Source of the DNA: Bryoerythrophyllum caledonicum
Lineage: Eukaryota; Streptophyta; Bryopsida; Pottiales; Pottiaceae
Assembly: GCA_963971425.1 (NCBI GenBank)
Contig: OZ020523.1
Location: forward strand, 10,226,867 to 10,290,866
Direction: 5' to 3'
DNA: 64,000 nt
The notes beneath the pieces were generated by a model. That model was not told where the DNA came from, did not search any database, and saw only the letters and a program-made list of their open reading frames with translations. The position numbers and the translations under genes were made by a program. This document shows, in pieces, positions 24,701 through 36,977 of this stretch; the stretch's first letter is position 1; each line of letters begins with the position of its first letter.

Positions 24701-24982
24701 ATGTGTATTGTTAAAGATAAGTTTATAGTCGGGGAATAGTCTTTGTATGTATTTTGTTGATTTTGTGGCCGAGATTTTTGTTTCTTGTATGACTATGAAT
24801 GCCGGTGGTATGTTAGTGTGTGTAACTATATTTTGTAAGTTTGGGAGTGCGGTGTTAAGGGATGAGGCGTTCCATGTTATTATGCTTGTATTGTTGTAGT
24901 TTACGTTTGGGTTATGGTTTGTGATGGAATGTAATTCGGCGGTGGGGGTGGGTGTGTGTATTCCGGGAGCGGGTTTAGGCAT
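18688..24982 (-). pseudogene. LINE copy 1 ORF2: endonuclease, reverse transcriptase, RNase H, C-terminal PD/E domain
   Basis: Sense order: APE-type endonuclease (ITWNASSL, IQETK, LCGDFNRD; about 24880-24240); reverse transcriptase (IDFKNAFGSIDHARLL, RGTIQGDTLSPYLF, YADDLA; about 23300-22540); a long linker; RNase H (YTDGSF, RAEMMAI, FTDC, then ANIDGNEQAD; about 20150-19740); a Cys/His knuckle (CPIC...H...C; about 19360); and a conserved C-terminal domain with KPDIL...IQFIEFTYYND (about 19110-18990). The frame passes from phase 1 to 2 near 24,200-24,030 and from 2 to 0 near 22,500-22,350. Stops include TGA 19816-19818 (Arg in copy 2) and TAG 19399-19401 (Gln in copy 2). Relative to copy 2, about 60-65 codons holding the SDHSP endonuclease motif are deleted near 24,225. 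The 844-codon open stretch 19816-22350 is the best preserved part. Confidence 0.85.
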
Positions 24983-24983
24983 T

Positions 24984-25527
24984 TTAGTGATTCATTTATT
25001 ATTGTGTTTGGAAGGTAGGGGAATTTTTGTTTTATCATATCATTTGATGGGGGTGTATTTAGGTTGTGTATAAAGTCGTATAATTCTTTGTTTATTGTTG
25101 TGTTGTGGTTTATGGTGTTTAGGTTAGTTTCTAGGAATGTTGTGTAGGGGTGTGGGGTGTTAATGTGTCTTTCGGGTGGGTTTTGTAGATTTCGTAGAGT
25201 GTGTAGGAGTGTGTTGGTCCATTGGGTTATGTTTTAGTTTTGTGTATTTAGGAGTTGATTGTACAGGTCTATGTTTAGATGTATGGTGATGACTAGGGCA
25301 TATAGGATGTGGGGTGGTGGGTGTTCATTATGTTGGTTTATATATGTGGCAATATGTGGGTATGTGTCATTATGTGTTTGATGTAATATGTTTGTAGTTT
25401 TGAAAAGGGGGGCAAATGTTTGGGCAATGTGTTCGTATTCGGGTTGTAGTTTTATGGTATTTGGTATAAAATATATTTTGGCATTTTTTTGGTGTGAAAC
25501 GGGGTGTCTTTTTAAAACGTTCGGCAT
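24984..25527 (-). pseudogene. LINE copy 1 ORF1 (broken)
   Basis: Begins MPNVLKRHPVSHQKNAKIYF and aligns with the intact ORF1 of copy 2. A TAA at 25234-25236 ends the frame after 97 codons. Homologous sequence continues to about 24,990, but its frame no longer meets the TAA beside the ORF2 start, so there is also an indel. The product has no recognised domain. In non-LTR elements ORF1 usually encodes an RNA-binding chaperone, which would be its expected role. Confidence 0.7.
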
Positions 25528-26067
25528 GGATCTTGGGTTAGTCTCTATGTCCCCTCCAAGTAGAAGTAGTAGTTTGTGGTTGGTGTGGTTTTTGTTTTGT
25601 TTTAGGATTTTTTGTTTTTGTGTGCGGTTTTGGTATTTTATCTTGTTCTTTTTTTATTATATGTTTCCAACTTTATATGTGTATGTGTGTGTGTATCCTT
25701 AATGGTTTGTACATGTTATTGTATTTGTGTTTGGGTTTGTTTTATTATTTATGCGTGTGTTTGTATTAGTTTGCGTCTCAGAAGAAGAAGAACGCCGGTT
25801 TCCAAAGGGGTCCGGCGTGAATAAAGTGTCTGTTCGTTCCACTACTAAGACCAAGCCCACCGGACAAGGAATAAGTAAGTTGGAACTACTTCCCCCTTTC
25901 GAGGGTAGACACTATGTAACGGGTAGCCAAAAATCCGCCAAGCAAAACACCCAATCAACTAAACCTCCAGAAAACCAAGCAAGTAGCCAAAAACCACAAA
26001 CCAACCAACAAGCATCCAAGAACCACAAAACCAACCAATCAAGATAAATTGAAGCTGGGGAAAGAAA

Positions 26068-29000
26068 TTAAGGGGGGTCTTTTGTATCGGAAAGGGCTTG
26101 GTTGTTTTCAATTTTGCGTTTGTGCAGTAAAATGGACATGGCATATTGAGTAGCGATGGTGTTAATGTTTTTAAAGGTATTTTTAATTGTTTCAATGGGT
26201 ATTTTGAAGGTGTCTTCGAGAGTTTTCATAGATGGGATAAAGGTGGTGGCACGAGCGCTGGATGTGATTACAATAAGGGGGTCCACATTCCATCCTAGGG
26301 CAATGATGTCATCAATAAGGGGTTGGTATTTATCTATTTTATTTTGGATTGTTTCCGGGGAAAATCTATCGTTGCAATATGTGAATTCAATGAATTGAAT
26401 GGTGTAGTCTTGGTTAATGTTATCGGGTGGTGGGTCATTATATGGTAAACCTTTAACACAAAGGATGTCCGGTTTGAGCCTAGCGTTACAATGACATCTT
26501 TGGGTCATACATGAACATGAGAGTAGCCAAGGGGGGACCGTATTTTCTTGTGGATTGTTATTAAAAGTGTCGGCGTTCATTAGTATAAAACATCTCGATT
26601 TATTGTAGGAGGTGATTAGTTTTCGGACTTCCCATACCGCTTTATTATGTCTTTTAACAATTAGAGAGTGAATGTGGTGGTTTTGGCATTTGAGTAGAAC
26701 ATGAAGCCATGTGTCGGGGTCCATTGAGGGGCATATGGGGCATGTTATGGATGGGAATCTTTCTATTCCAAAGAAGAGTTGCTTACGGGCGTTTCCCATG
26801 TATTGACCGGTACGGAATTTGATAAGGCATGTGATTTGTGAATCGGTGATGATGGGGTTTTTCCAAAAATTAGTAGAGAGTTCATTGTCTATGTCATTGT
26901 TGTTAGTCCACTTTTCTATGTTAGGAAAGTTGCCTGAGATTGTATCCAGGTTGTTGTAGAAGTCTTGTTTTTTGAGATATTTGCCCAAGAATCTAATCGG
27001 GCCTTTGTCGGGGGTATCTTCTTTGGAAGGCCAATCTTCTTTTTGAAAATAGTATGGAGTGGCATGGACATGTTCGTGCGGATCTTTGGTATTTTTGTGT
27101 GTTTTTTCTCGGCCTTCTTTTGCTAATTTGTCTGCTTGTTCGTTGCCATCAATGTTGGCATGGGCTCTCACTTTGTGGAGGGTTGTGATTTGTGTGCGAT
27201 TTTGTAACATTTGTACCATTGATGTTAATATGGTTTGGTCGGGGTGGCTATTGTGAAGGGTGGGGTGTGTTATTTGAGTGTTTAGTAGGTAAAGTGCATT
27301 TATACAATCGGTGAATATATGTGCGGGTTCATTATTGTATTTTGTAGTGATGATTTGTAGTGTTTTGTGAATGGCCATGAGTTCTGCTTTGAGGATATTT
27401 TGTAGTCCATGGAGTCTTTTGGCTAGTTTAATTTCTTTGGTAGAATTATATATGCCATAGCCAGCTTTTTCCCTGCACCAAGATCCTGGGCTAATTTGTT
27501 CTGGTGGTTTAAAGGAGCCGTCGGTGTAATAACTGTGTGCGGGGTTAAATTTTGGTGTGGTATGTGTTGGGTAGAATGGGAGAGGGGGAGGTGTGACGGA
27601 GTAGTTTAGTGTGTTGTTGACATAGTTTAGTTTTGACCAAGTTTTGCTTCTGTTTACGGGGGTTTGTATAGGTGTTGGTGGGGCGAGTTTTGTGTATAGT
27701 CGGTGTATGTTTAAATTGTTTGTTATGGAGGTAAGTTCAGCAAGTTGTTTTAGTGAGCCAAGGGTTTGATTTTGATGATAGACGCATAGTATTTGTAATG
27801 TATATGGCTCGATTTGGGGTTTTTTTAGCTCGGGTGGAATGGTAGGTTCTTCGTATGATATTGTGTCTGCTTCAAACAGTGCAATGATATGGGAATCTGG
27901 AAATGGGTTTGAATATTGGTTGTTGTTTTGGTACCAATTGTTGTTCGGTGTAATGATGATTGTATTTGTGTTATTTGGATCGTGTTTGGCCGCAAGTCTA
28001 GCCCAATGTATGGCTTGTTCTATGTCCTCGTTGTGGGGGTGAGCTATACCTTTACCGATCCATTTATAGTCAAAGGCCTTGCCTAGGGATCCGAATATTT
28101 TATCTCTTTCATAAGGTGAGTAGAATTTTTTTAGTTTGGTAGAACATGTGACCGGGGAAGAAAAATATGATTGTTCGATGTTAAAGGATGAGATTAGTGA
28201 GTCTAAAATGGGAGTTCATATTGTGTATTGTGCATTTTTTAGGGGGTCAGTTTTTGGTATTCTGTATTTATATCTTTGGTATAGCCATATTAGTTCGGTT
28301 TCAAAGGGTTGGGTAGTTGGTTCAATGTTTGCAGGGGTTTGTAATGTTGTACTATATTGATTCCATAGCCATTGGAGTCGGGTAACGGAGATGGTGTGTA
28401 AATGTCGGCCATTTTCTTCGTATAGATGTGCTTGATTGTTATCTATTTTTATTGTGTTTGAGGATGTGAGGATATCATTTTCGGGGTTGCATTCTGTTGT
28501 ATAGATGTTTAGGAGTGGAATAATTATGGGTGGTGTTACGGACCTTGAGTCTAGGAATTGTTCTCGGGGGTGGTGGGCTTGGATGATATTCGAGTAAATT
28601 TTGTTTTGAATTTTTTGGTAGTATTGTTTTAATTTTTCGATGTTGTGTAAGGAGGTATTGGTGTTGTGTCGTGGAAAAAGGTTTCTTTGGGGGAGCCATT
28701 TATTTTATGTATTATCATTGTGTTGCCATTGGCACAGATATTTTGTGTAGGTATTTTGTATGTTATTTGTGTCTATGTGTTGGATATGTTTGTGGTGTAT
28801 GATGTTATTAATGGGATATGTGGTAGGATTTTTGGGAATGTATGTTGGGGGGTGGGGGTGGTATGTACGTGGGGGGTTAGGGGGGTTGATTGGTGTAGGG
28901 TTATTTCTCGGAATGATGCTATTGTTGATGGTGATGAATGAATCTTTAATTGTATAAGAGTATGAGTGTATATTACAAGGGGAATGGCATGTAGTGGGGC

Positions 29001-32000
29001 ATGTTTGGTGGCAAAATAATTGTTTAGCAATATTTAGGGCACTTTTTACTAGTTTGGATGGGGTAAAGTGGTAGGTTTTGAAGTCCTCATTGTTCATGAG
29101 GTGTGTGCCATTAGGTAAAGTAATTTGGTTTAGTTCGAAGATATTTTTTAAGAGGAGTTTTTGTAGAAGCCTTTGTGAGGTTTGGGCATTGAGTGTGTTG
29201 TGATGTAGTGTTTCTTGGCGCCATAGTAATTCTAGTGATGTAGGGTTAATGAGGAAGTTTGGAAGCGTACTTTTAAGGTGGATTTTAGCTATGTGTTTTA
29301 ATAAGAAGAAAGTTCGTGTTATTGGTGATCTTATGCAATCATTTTTTTAAATTTTGGGTATATTTTGGGCACCACCATATTGGGCAAGGACATAATGAGT
29401 TAATCCATTATATATTTTCCCAAGTCTACCTTTATCGTTTAAAGCATTTTGTAGTTGTTCACCTATACATCGGAGATATGCATTTTTGAGAGAGAAAGCT
29501 TCAAGCCCGAATAGGTTGTGTGGGAGTTGGGTTATTGCATTTGACATGCATTTTGGAAGTCCACATATAGTTTTTTGTATGGCTATTATTTTTTTATCAA
29601 GTTTTTTGATAGCTGGCATAGAGTATGGTACACCGTAGAAACTATATGCTACTCCTGGGCGTAGTACGGTGTCAATCATTTTTGTCTTTTGTTTCATGGT
29701 GGCCGGGCATGTTGTTAGTTCTGTGCATTGTTTGATGAGTTTTGTGGTTGTAGTGTGAATTTGGATTTTCCATTTTAGTGAGGGAACAAGATTTGTACCT
29801 AGGTATATGTATGGTTCGTTTTGATGTAATATAGGGATTGGTTGGTTGCGGTAATTGATGTTAGAAGCTTGCATTAGGGCTTTGAAAGTGGTTGGATTTA
29901 ATTTGGATTTGTTAGGGCATCCGGTAGCGGTACATTTTGGGACACCTACGTCCATTCCGGTCCATTTACAATATCTATCAATTTTATTGAGTTGTATTTG
30001 GATAGATTTAATTTTGTTAGTTATAACGGCGAGGTCGTCCGCATATGCTGCAGAGTTTATTGTGACTTGTGATGTGCCAAAAGTGTATCCATTGTTGCCT
30101 CTTTCTAGCCATCTGAGTAGTGGTTCTAAAAATATAATAAATAGGTATGGGCTAAGAGTGTCTCCTTGTATAGTTCCTCTTTGGATGGGTATAGGCTTTG
30201 TTTTCCCAAAGTGTTTGCCAATATAGCAAGTGGATGACTGGGAGTAAATGTTTCCAATAAGTGAGGTTGCATCTTTTGGGTAGCCAAGATCCGTCATTGT
30301 TGCTAGTAATCGGGCATGGTCTATTGAGCCAAAGGCATTTTTTAAGTTAACGTATAATATGTATATATCTTGGTTTGTAAATTTTGCATCTTCTAGTGCG
30401 GCTATTATGGTTTGTATTTGTCGAGCGGTACTTCTTTCTGCTCTAAATCCTTCTTAACTATCATGTAGGATTTTGAATTTTTCACCATATGAGGATAGTA
30501 TAGAGGTGAGTGTACTAGTAAAAAGTTTATATATTGTCTTAGCTAGTGCAATTGGCCTATGGATTGGTAGTATAGACAAATCGCCTTTTTTGTATAGTAA
30601 AATTGTTGTACTTGATTTCCATGAGGTCGGTATTTGTTTTTGTTTATAGCAGTGAGAGAAAAATAGGAATAGTAATCTATGGAATTTTGGAGGCATGTTT
30701 TTGAGTATTGAATTTGGTATGCGATGTGGGCCTGGGGTTTTATTGTTTCCAAGGTTTCGAAGGCATGTGTCGTATGTGGCTCTATTAAAGTATTTATGTA
30801 GTGGGATTTCTGGTTCTCCTCGTTTGTCAAGGATTAATCCATCAAGGTCATGCCATGGATATTGGCGTACTGCGCATGTACATTCGATTGGGTGTTGTGG
30901 TTGGTAGTTACATGTTGGTATTGTTGGTCTATTGATTTTTGTTTGTTGATTGAATATTTCATTTGTAATGTCTTCGGGGCTAGTTAAAATATTATTATAT
31001 TGGTCTATAATGCAGTCCATCGGCAGGGATTTGAGGTTTTTAAAGACTTTTCTGTTGATTTTTTTTGGACTAATTTCGTATAGTTGTCTATATTTTGAAA
31101 TGGCCTTTTAAATGTTATCTTTGGCGTATTTTGAGGTTATATTTCGGGCTTGTATGTTGGCATTCTTTGCAATTAGTGTGATATCTTTTATCCATGTATC
31201 GTGGGGTAAATCTGGAGGTGGCGGGGTAGGGATTTCGGTGTGTTGTAGCGTTAGTAGTTCATTACATATGGGGTGGTTACGCCATTGAGGGTTGTTTTTT
31301 ATGATTCTAATGGTTTTTCGTATAACATGATATGTGGTTAGGTGTTGTTTCCAGGTTTTAGAGAGTTTGCGGGGTAGGTAGCCGCCTTATTGAGAGGTTC
31401 TGTTTGTCATTTGAGGTATTGGGTGGGCTCTACAGGTTTGTTCTAGTGTGTCAGAGATTTCATTAATGAGTCTGTCTAGGGTGTGGCACGTTTCTTGCCA
31501 TTGTGCTTGTGATAGTTGATTATTATCTTCAAGAGTGTTTATGAGGGAGTCTATTTGTATGGAGTTTTTTTCAAAGAATTTTGTGTTGAATTTTTCTATG
31601 TTGCCGTTTGGTATGGGGTTGAGTATGCGTATAGTGTCATTGTTTAGGGATGTAGGTGTTCTGTTAATTAACGTGTTATTTGGGATGTGCAGTCTTATAG
31701 GTGAATGGTCTGAGTTGAGAATAACATCTTTGTTTGTTGTGGAGGTGTATTGTGTGTTGTTGTTTGTATTTATATAGAATCCATCTATTAGGTTCCAATC
31801 ACTATAATTATAGCCACCTTGTCTAGAGAATTGTGTATCGGTATTGATGTAAGTAAAGTTTAGGTTGTCTGTAAAGTGGCGCCATTGGTAATCAATGGTT
31901 TGAGGGGGGGTTTTTTTATTTCCGTTTTGGCGACCGATTAGTGCTATGTCTCTGTTGAAGTCTCCACATAATAAGTATGTATGATTGGGGTTATTGTTAA

Positions 32001-32542
32001 TTTGAGATGTAATAGTATTTTGTATGTCTATGATAAATCTAGTATCTTCGGGGTGAGATGGCATGTACATGTGAAAGATTAACTATGGTTGTAGTGGGTG
32101 ATTAGTGATTTTGATTATTTGGATATAGGGTGATATGTGCATTGGGGTAGGGATTTTGTTAATGTTGCCCGGGAAGGCGTATTTTTTGTGTATCATTGTG
32201 AGGAGGCCCCCTCGGCCCGGTGTGTATGGTCTTTGTTGTTGAATGCATTTTGTAAGTGCATGTGTATTGTTGAGGATGAGTTTGTAGTCTTGAAATATGT
32301 TTTGTATGTATTTTGTGGATTTTGTGGCGGATAATTTTGTTTCTTGTATTATTATGAGGGCTGGTGGTGCGTCTCTGTGTGTGACCAATGTTTATAGGCT
32401 GGGAAGGGCAGTGTTTAGGGAGGAGGCATTCCATGTGATTATGTATGTATTTTCTTGAGTGGATGTAATGATTTGGTTTTGTGGAGGGATGTATGGGAGT
32501 GGTGGAGGTAGGCGAGTGTATTCTGGTATAGGGTCTTAACAT
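26068..32542 (-). pseudogene. LINE copy 2 ORF2 (broken)
   Basis: ATG at 32542-32540. After about 30 codons a frameshift near 32,450 moves the reading into the frame kept from there to 26,068. Domains are as in copy 1, and the endonuclease here is complete, including NSDHSPIRL (about 31,710). The reverse transcriptase YADDLA motif is near 30,035. RNase H is partly in the region 27,510-27,100. The C-terminal KPDILCVKG...IQFIEFTYCND domain lies at about 26,480-26,370. Stops with the copy 1 counterpart in brackets: TAA 32392-32394 (Gln), TAG 32083-32085 (Trp), TAA 31387-31389 (Gln), one near 31,107 (Arg), TAA 30454-30456 (Gln), TAA 29347-29349 (Lys), TAA near 28,705 (Tyr), and TGA near 28,216. 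The strong conservation between copies across all domains shows past selection on the encoded protein. Confidence 0.85.
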
Positions 32543-32546
32543 TTTA
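32540..32546 (-). promoter_or_regulatory. ORF1 stop / ORF2 start junction (TAAAATG)
   Basis: The sense sequence CACTAAAATG places the ORF1 stop TAA one base before the ORF2 ATG. The same string occurs at the equivalent place in copy 1 (24980-24986). The spacing suits termination-coupled reinitiation of ORF2. This is inferred from spacing only. Confidence 0.5.
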
Positions 32547-33065
32547 GTGATTCATTGATAAGTTTATTTTTATTGCTTCATTTGAGGGAGGTATAATTTG
32601 GCTATGTAGAAAGTCATATAGTTCCTTGTGTATTGATTTTTCGTGGTTTATAATATTTTGGTTGTTTTCGAGAAATTGTATATATGGGTGCGGAGTGTGA
32701 ATGTGTCGTTCTGGTGGATTTTCTAGGATTAGTAGGGTTTGTAGCAGTGTGTTGGTCCATGTAATTGTGGTCAAATTTTGTGTATTTAGGAGGAGGTTGC
32801 ATTCATCTAAATGTGGGTGAGTAGTGACTATTAGGGCATATAAGATGTGGGATGGTGGATGCATATTTTTTTGTTGTATGTATTGGGCAATGTTTGGATG
32901 TGTATTTCTATCCGTGTGGCGTGATAAATGTGTGTTTTTTAGGAAAGGTGCAAAGGATTTTGCCATATGTCCATATTCTGGTTGTAGTTTTATGGTATTA
33001 GGTATGAAATATAATTTGGCCATTTTCTTATGTGATGTAGGGTGTCTTTTTAGTATATTAGGCAT
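32544..33065 (-). CDS. LINE copy 2 ORF1, intact
   Basis: A 173-codon open frame beginning MPNILKRHPTSHKKMAKLYF and ending INLSMNH-stop. It is colinear with the broken ORF1 of copy 1, which supports it as a real coding unit. It is basic, rich in His, Asn and Thr, with no CCHC knuckle or RRM visible. By position it is the ORF1 of the LINE, presumably an RNA-binding partner of ORF2. It is much shorter than plant L1 ORF1 proteins. The stop TAA is one base from the ORF2 ATG. Confidence 0.7.
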   Translation of the reverse strand: MPNILKRHPTSHKKMAKLYFIPNTIKLQPEYGHMAKSFAPFLKNTHLSRHTDRNTHPNIAQYIQQKNMHPPSHILYALIVTTHPHLDECNLLLNTQNLTTITWTNTLLQTLLILENPPERHIHTPHPYIQFLENNQNIINHEKSIHKELYDFLHSQIIPPSNEAIKINLSMNH

Positions 33066-33324
33066 GGGCCCTGGGTTGGTTTTTATGTTTCTTCCGAGGA
33101 GTAGTAAGAGTTTGTGATATGTTTGTTTAGTGGTGCATTTAAAAAAAATTATTTTTTGTGTATTTTTTTGAGGCTTTATTGTGTTATTGATGTCTTGTTT
33201 ATTTCGGGGTAGGTGGGTGTTTGTTTTTTGTATGTGGATAGTAACTTTTTAATTGTTTACTAATGGCTTAAACCGCCACTTACAGGCAACTCTCAAATAC
33301 TACTCTCCACTCTCACTCACAAAG

Positions 33325-33352
33325 CTTGACTTGACAAAGACGTCAAGTCAAG
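33325..33352. repeat. Perfect 11-bp inverted repeat, CTTGACTTGAC
   Basis: CTTGACTTGAC and its exact complement are separated by six bases. Each arm carries TTGAC twice, the core bound by WRKY factors. It could be a hairpin or a regulatory palindrome. Confidence 0.55.
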
Positions 33353-34548
33353 GACAAGTGCGCCGCTGTACGCACACACGCGGAACTCTAAGTGGATGAA
33401 AGTCATCCATGGATGAATAGGGTGCGCCGCCATATGTCCCTAAACACAAACTAACGTAGATTAGACTAATCTAACCTACGCTAACACCACGAGATGTGGT
33501 GTGGTCCTCGACGCCACATCCCGTGACAGCCCGCTCATCAAAGTGCTCGATTTCCACAGCTCATTCGAGTAAAAGGTAGAGGATCCCATTCACGTTCGTT
33601 TACTGTCCACACTTAGGACTTTGATTGAAAAGATCAAATCCAAAATCACTTGTTGCAACTTCTAATCCCTAGCTTGTAAACAACTTGGGTACGTTTCTGC
33701 TTAAAATGAATATAAGTAAGTTAGGCAACAAAAAATTAGACACCTTTGAAATATAATTTAATCCTACTTCCTAAATCCTAATCCTTAGATCCTAACCCTA
33801 AAATTGGACACCTTTGAAAAATAATGTGATTGATCAGGCATCATTCATGTAGCACTTGAACTTAACAAAAGATTGTTGCACTTTTCATTTATATTTACGT
33901 TTGAAAAATGTTACCCAACATTAGAAGCTTTAAAGTGTGTTTTGAGTATGTAAAGGTTATATTTTCTCCAAAAATATTGTGATACTTTAAGAATCACTTG
34001 GTAATTATTTAAAGATATTGTGATAATCAAGATAATTTATGGACATTATATTGTTTAATTTGTACAATTTTAGGTACTCTTTTGTAATTGGATTATTTTC
34101 AGTAGGTCATTTTGGACTAAGTTTCCAAAAATTTAGGCAAGATAAAATATGATTTTCTTTTGTTAAAGTTGCTTGAAGGCTACCGTACTAAAGAAAATTC
34201 ATTCTTAGCATCTCAGATCCCTACACCCAGATAGGCTAAAAACTTCTCGCGCTGCACAACCTCGAACCTTAAACATCCAATTCCGTAAACAAAATATACG
34301 AAACCCTAAACCTCAGAACCAAGGGAAAAACAAAGCAACGATGTGGTCAAGAGAATTGACAAAAAATGAGTGGTCTCAACCTGGCGAACTTCCCTAAATT
34401 TAAAAAAGGGGGAAAGTGAGAGAGCTCACCTTCCTTTGAAGAGCAAACACTCGAAGGCACAGCGCTGGTGATGCATTGGCGAGGGCGAGGGAGAGATGAC
34501 CCGGGGAATGGCCGGGTTCAAGCCCTGACCCACTGCCCCACCCCCGCT

Positions 34549-34670
34549 ACACTAAATTTTTTATTTAGGTTAGTGACACGAATAGTGTACTTACCATAGT
34601 ACACTAATTACAAACAAGTTGACAAATAGTGTACGAATTCCAAACAAGTGTACTTTCTCAAAAGATTATT
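34549..34670 (+). repeat. Cluster of TACACTAA / TAGTGTAC motifs
   Basis: Starts CTACACTAAATTTTTTATTT and repeats AGTGTAC in both orientations. It resembles the cluster at 10065-10200. No partner terminus or target duplication was recognised. Confidence 0.35.
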
Positions 34671-36977
34671 TGATCAAAATTTACTTTATCAAAATTTACA
34701 TTATCGGAATACACTTTATGGAAATTTAATTTTTTAAAGCTAACTTTCTCCAAGAGATTACTTTTTAAAGTTTTCAAAGTTCCTCTTGCACCTTCGAAAG
34801 CATGTGCTGAGCATCTTCTATTAGTCAACTTCATTAATTTGAAATCAGAATTAAGAAAATCAACAAAAGGCGTCCAAAATAATTCTCACAATGTCGGAAC
34901 ATTAGGTCTCCAAACATGTGAAAATCCATTAGCCATATGTCCGTCTTAACCTGAGCATACAGTTTCCTTTCACGCACCTGCTATGGTGTACGATGCCTGG
35001 ATCGCCCCAAAAGGAGCCCGTGTCATGCCCTATTTCAGAGGAGCATAGCAGCACCGCTAATCTTGCACCTATGCTAATGTTGGCCAAATAAACACATACA
35101 TGTCAAACGATTAAAACGTCCAATTTTGCCTCAAAGAAAAACACCGAAGAGATTCGTGAATGTTTCGATTTCTCATCAACTTGAGCAAAAATATAAATTA
35201 GATGCCAAACCTTTTAAAATTCTCTTTCAACAATCTGGTTAGCAACCCTGCTCAATCGGGAGGTGCTCATTCCTGTCAACACAATAAACTCATAAGCTGA
35301 ACAACATCACCTCATCAAACTCTCAAACTTTCCTGTCTACAGCTGCAAGTTTGAAATCAAGCCCGCAGACGAGTTCAAATAAATGACTTCAATCGTGAAG
35401 CATCTCAAGATGGACAAGAGTGAGGCGTGCGAGGAACGACTATCAGCTTTCTGTGCAGTTACCCTTGCCATCTGAAGATTTGAACTAGTTGCTCAACACC
35501 ATATCGAAGAGAAAACTCCGATCTGTGACCGGCTTCAACATACGACGTCACGAAACAAAAGTCGAGGATCGAACACGGCATGACTTGGCAGGATATTCAT
35601 CAGGGCTTTTGAGTCGCCCGTTGGCCAAGAGTAGAAGCTGGAATTGAAGCGCGAGGTTAGAAAAGACGCAGGGAGAATAATCACATACACATAGCTACTT
35701 GGCTTAAAATGAATATAAAATATGTAATATAATATAACTCTCGCAATGATGCCTCAGCATCGGTTTAAAAGTGCTTCTACAGATCAAATGAAGAAAAGCA
35801 GACACAAAATGCAGAATTTCGTACGCCGACCCGTGCTCCAGAAAATTTTACAACATCTCTTTCGCCTTCACAGATATGTGCAGTGTTCCATTTCTTCATT
35901 TCTATGAGCCCTTCCAGGATATCTCCAAGGATGAATTGCTCGCCTCCCTGCACATATCAACCAATCTCGCCGTATCAATATGATGCTAGTGGATTCAATC
36001 TCGTTGCTTTATAAGCAATCTTAAAATCACCTTGTCCATTGATTTCGAAAGGATCTGCATGGCTATTTGCAACTATCTCACAATTAAACTAAAGCTAAGT
36101 CCAGTCATTGAGTGCCAAACTCAATAAAAGAAAATGGCGACTCGGCGAAACTGACGATACAGCACATTTTCTCTCTAATACAGAGCTTAAGAAAGACGCA
36201 CAAACCAACCAGCTGATTACTGATTCAAAACCGTAACAGAAGTAAAGTAAATGACGTATAAGGAAGGCAAAGACGCAAAATCCTAGAAGCACCATTGTCG
36301 GATCGTAATTGCAATTCAGCACTCTTTCTAGAAGGGAACTCGAATCCTCCAATCCGCATTCAGAAAATGCTAGAAAATGTTGTTCATCAACAGCTAAAAA
36401 CTCAAGACACACACGAAACGAAAATCGAACATCCCAGAAATAGATGCAAAGAAATAGACAGCAATCGAGTGAGAAGGAAAGCACTAATTGATTCCTACTC
36501 CAATTGATTCCACAGCCTGAAATTAAAAAATCGAAACCGCGGTGTGATCAACCTCTACAAAAAGTACAATCCAGAACACGAAACCTAACGTCCACGACCA
36601 GATGAAAAAGAACACGACAGCCATTCAGTAAGAAGACAGTCACGATCTTGGAATTGACAGGCAGCGGGAAATGGCACTAAATAGATGCGACCTCCTGCAG
36701 CAAACTCTTGAAGGAGCAATCGCGATGGCAAATCAACGGCAATCGACGTCTCGTCCAATTCTGAAAATTGTGGATCAAGAGTGTAAAGAAAATAACTGGA
36801 AAAAAAAGCAGATCCAGACATAATTCACTCCACAAACTCGAAACTGCAAATGTAATCAACAGCAACGTCGCACCTGGAAAACGGAGGAAAACGAAAGAAA
36901 AAATGCAGGAGAGAGAGGCTTGCAAAATGCAACGAGGAAGACGCGACTCGAAGTCTGCAGACGAAGAAGACTCGTCA

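Larger units (their letters stand above)
18372..25779 (-). mobile_element. LINE copy 1 (APE, RT, RNase H type)
   Basis: Non-LTR retrotransposon on the minus strand. Its 3' end is at 18372 with a (TTC)n tail (sense direction) after a conserved 3' UTR block around 18388-18520. Its 5' region extends to about 25,560-25,779. It carries ORF1 and ORF2, both broken. The 3' UTR block (CAGACACTTTATTCAC and AGTGTCTACCCTCGA) is shared with copy 2, which proves a common family. The two copies look roughly 75-80% identical in sampled stretches, so they are separate insertions. No clean target duplication was identified; GCGCCACCCTTGC at the left and CGCCACTTACAG at about 33,276 are only suggestive. Confidence 0.85.
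25780..33250 (-). mobile_element. LINE copy 2 (same family as copy 1)
   Basis: Minus-strand non-LTR retrotransposon. Its (TTC)n tail at 25780-25792 directly abuts the 5' region of copy 1. The order is identical to copy 1, and the 5' end is somewhere in 33,070-33,250. ORF1 is intact. ORF2 runs in one frame for over 6 kb with stops and a frameshift near its start. The 3' UTR includes an A/C-rich stretch (25,920-26,045) unlike copy 1. The right-hand limit is approximate. Confidence 0.85.

Noticed and set aside
10065..34670. One large CACTA element spanning 10.1-34.6 kb
   Set aside because: Both motif clusters face the same way, no ...TAGTG end or 3-bp duplication was found, and no CACTA transposase lies between.
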